NCBI GenBank assembly: GCA_024640745.1
Contig: JAHEEL010000092.1
Coordinates: 1 to 8,794 of the forward strand
Direction of reading: 5' to 3'
Source of the DNA: Actinomycetes bacterium
GTDB lineage: Bacteria > Actinomycetota > Acidimicrobiia > Spongiisociales > UBA5794
Length of the DNA: 8,794 nucleotides
Positions 7,764 to 8,794 of the stretch are shown here, piece after piece. The translations under genes and the position numbers were made by a program. Every line of letters starts with the position of its first letter. Within the stretch, counting starts at the first letter, position 1. Below the pieces are notes generated by a model. The model did not search any database. It saw nothing but the letters and a program-made list of their open reading frames with translations, and was not told where the DNA came from.

Positions 7764-8443
7764 TCGTCGAGCATGGCGGCCGTCTGCGTCGCCCCTGCGC
7801 GCTCGGCACCGGCTTCACGCACAGCCAGCAGGCCGTCAAGCGTCCGCACGCCGTGCGCAGCCTTCACCTTGACCGCCGGTGACACCGAAGCGCGCATCAG
7901 TCGGAGGTCGTCGAGCGTTGCCCCCGTCGCCGCGTAGCCGGTGGACGTCTTCACGAAGTCGGCGCCGGCGGCTTCGGCCAGCTCGCAAGCGGTCACCTTC
8001 TGTGCATCGTCCAGATACGCGTTCTCGAAGATCACCTTGACCAGGGCGTTGTCACCCGAGACGCTCACCACCGCTCGGATGTCCTCTTCGACCCGAGCGA
8101 ACTCCCCGGATCGGAGCCAACCGATGTTGAGGACCATGTCGAGCTCGACAGCGCCGTCGGCCATGGCCTGCTCGGCCTCGAAGACCTTCGTGGCGGTGGT
8201 GTGGTCTCCGTGCGGGAAGCCGACCACGGTCCCGACGGCGACCGCCGAGTCGACGAGGAGATCGGCTGCAAGGGCCACGTCGCATGGGCGCACGCAGACC
8301 GACACCACCGCGTAGCGGTCTGCGAGTTCGCAGCCGGCCACCACCTGATCGGTCGTGAGCTCCGGCTTCAGCAGCGAGTGGTCGATCATGGCGGCAAGCT
8401 GCTCGTAGGTGACGTCTGCGACGGTGAGTGATGAAGGTTGCAT
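7739..8443 (-). CDS. deoC: DeoC-type class I aldolase (deoxyribose-phosphate aldolase family)
   Basis: Class I aldolase of 234 residues. DeoC proper cleaves 2-deoxyribose 5-phosphate to glyceraldehyde 3-phosphate and acetaldehyde. The expected residues are present: DHSLLKP near 21-27, Asp102 in ELDMVLN, the Schiff-base Lys165 in DFVKTSTGY, and Lys194 in VKVKAAHGVRT. Length is normal. Two phosphate-side segments differ from the usual form: AAHGVRT has His197 where the family mostly has Gly, and GATQTAAML replaces the common GxSS or GTSSG loop near the end. The true substrate may therefore not be deoxyribose 5-phosphate. A HutC-type palindrome lies 28 bases before the ATG, placing the gene with the SIS and kinase genes in one predicted regulon. 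The ribosome site (GGGAAG, eight bases upstream) is weak. No pentomutase or nucleoside phosphorylase gene accompanies it. Confidence 0.87.
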   Translation of the reverse strand: MQPSSLTVADVTYEQLAAMIDHSLLKPELTTDQVVAGCELADRYAVVSVCVRPCDVALAADLLVDSAVAVGTVVGFPHGDHTTATKVFEAEQAMADGAVELDMVLNIGWLRSGEFARVEEDIRAVVSVSGDNALVKVIFENAYLDDAQKVTACELAEAAGADFVKTSTGYAATGATLDDLRLMRASVSPAVKVKAAHGVRTLDGLLAVREAGAERAGATQTAAMLDDYRARTSS

Positions 8444-8471
8444 GGGTCGATCTTCCCACGGACAGCGGAAC

Positions 8472-8483
8472 TTGTCTAGACAA
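8472..8483. promoter_or_regulatory. Perfect HutC-type operator palindrome upstream of the aldolase gene
   Basis: TTGTCTAGACAA is a perfect 12-bp palindrome whose centre GTCTAGAC fits the HutC consensus GTMTAKAC. Its core shares nine of ten bases with the site in the SIS/GntR promoter. It lies 28 bases upstream of the aldolase start codon. I could not place convincing -35 and -10 boxes around it. It could also serve a gene outside the window, but none starts on its other side here. Confidence 0.75.
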
Positions 8484-8532
8484 CCAAGCGCGACCGAGCC
8501 CGGCGGGCCTCGATCGTCGCCGCTGCGCGTTC

Positions 8533-8553
8533 AGCGACCACGTCGGGGTCGCT
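8533..8553 (-). terminator. Weak hairpin after the dehydrogenase gene
   Basis: AGCGACC and GGTCGCT form a perfect 7-bp stem with a 7-base loop, 33 bases after the short-chain dehydrogenase stop. No T-run follows on the minus strand, so termination is only possible. It is the best stem I see between the dehydrogenase and the aldolase operator; the rest of 8484-8586 shows nothing else I can support. Confidence 0.25.
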
Positions 8554-8586
8554 TTGACCCGTCAGTCGCGACCTCGGGCGGCCGGC

Positions 8587-8794
8587 TCACGGTGCTGCCT
8601 CCGTCACACCCCAGCCGCCGTCGACACCGAGGATCTGCCCGGTGATATGCCGCGAGTCGTCCGAAAGCAGGAAACGGCCCGCCGCAGCTACCTCCTCCGG
8701 CCCGAGTAGCCCGCCGGCGATCGGCTGCTTGCGCGCTGCGTACTCGGCGATGGCGGGATCGTCGGCGGCCCGCTCGGCCATCGGTGTCCGGACG
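8587..8794 (-). CDS. Short-chain dehydrogenase/reductase, C-terminal part (gene runs off the window)
   Basis: The visible end of an NAD(P)-dependent SDR oxidoreductase. The frame continues through the window edge as VRTPMAERA, matching the (V/I)xTPM segment after the active site. Then come RKQPIAGGLLGPEEVA, the helix AAGRFLLSDDSRHITGQ, and the terminal strand ILGVDGGWGV, the conserved VDGG end of classical SDRs. The Met at 8781 is therefore internal, not a start. Rossmann fold, catalytic Tyr-Lys and substrate pocket lie outside, so the substrate is unknown. It is on the same strand as the aldolase gene, 143 bases upstream, and could belong to the same pathway, although the operator between them suggests separate control. 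Confidence 0.9.
   Translation of the reverse strand, partial: VRTPMAERAADDPAIAEYAARKQPIAGGLLGPEEVAAAGRFLLSDDSRHITGQILGVDGGWGVTEAAP

Overview
The window looks like high-GC actinobacterial chromosome. The coding is dense and G+C-rich, five gene pairs join through 4-base ATGA or GTGA overlaps, GTG and TTG starts are used, one promoter appears to give a leaderless mRNA, and the binding lipoprotein has a Thr/Ala/Asp/Glu linker of the kind I associate with Acidimicrobiia-type Actinomycetota. The class-level placement is inference, not proof.

Layout. Positions 1-5115 hold a minus-strand sugar-import operon, read right to left: a ROK-family repressor (5080-3890), a possible 39-residue ORF that overlaps both neighbours by 4 bases (3893-3774), a CUT2-type substrate-binding lipoprotein (3777-2623), a 12-bp intercistronic hairpin, a double-domain sugar ABC ATPase with a TTG start (2548-1040), a permease (1043-30), and the first codons of a further gene that leaves the window (33-1). 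Positions 5210-6019 (minus) encode a phosphosugar-binding SIS-domain protein of the UPF0309/COG4821 type. Divergent from it are a HutC-subfamily GntR regulator (6118-6840) and a ROK sugar kinase (6837-7763), overlapping by ATGA. A DeoC-type aldolase (7739-8443, minus) converges on the kinase with a 25-base tail overlap. The right edge carries the C-terminal end of a short-chain dehydrogenase (minus).

How the genes may work together. The ABC system would import a sugar, the ROK kinase phosphorylate it, and the SIS protein and class I aldolase process the sugar phosphate. Two regulatory layers are visible. The import operon is headed by its own ROK repressor, with dyads at its promoter. The intracellular genes appear to form a HutC-type regulon: TGTATAGACA lies in the SIS/GntR divergent promoter and TTGTCTAGACAA lies upstream of the aldolase, both matching the HutC consensus GTMTAKAC. 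The same motif at both places ties SIS, kinase and aldolase into one predicted pathway. The substrate is not shown by the sequence. An amino sugar is one possibility, but no NagA or NagB is present here, so the set could be a non-standard sugar-phosphate route.

No RNA genes, insertion sequences, CRISPR arrays or prophage genes were seen, and there is no gene-free stretch longer than about 145 bases.
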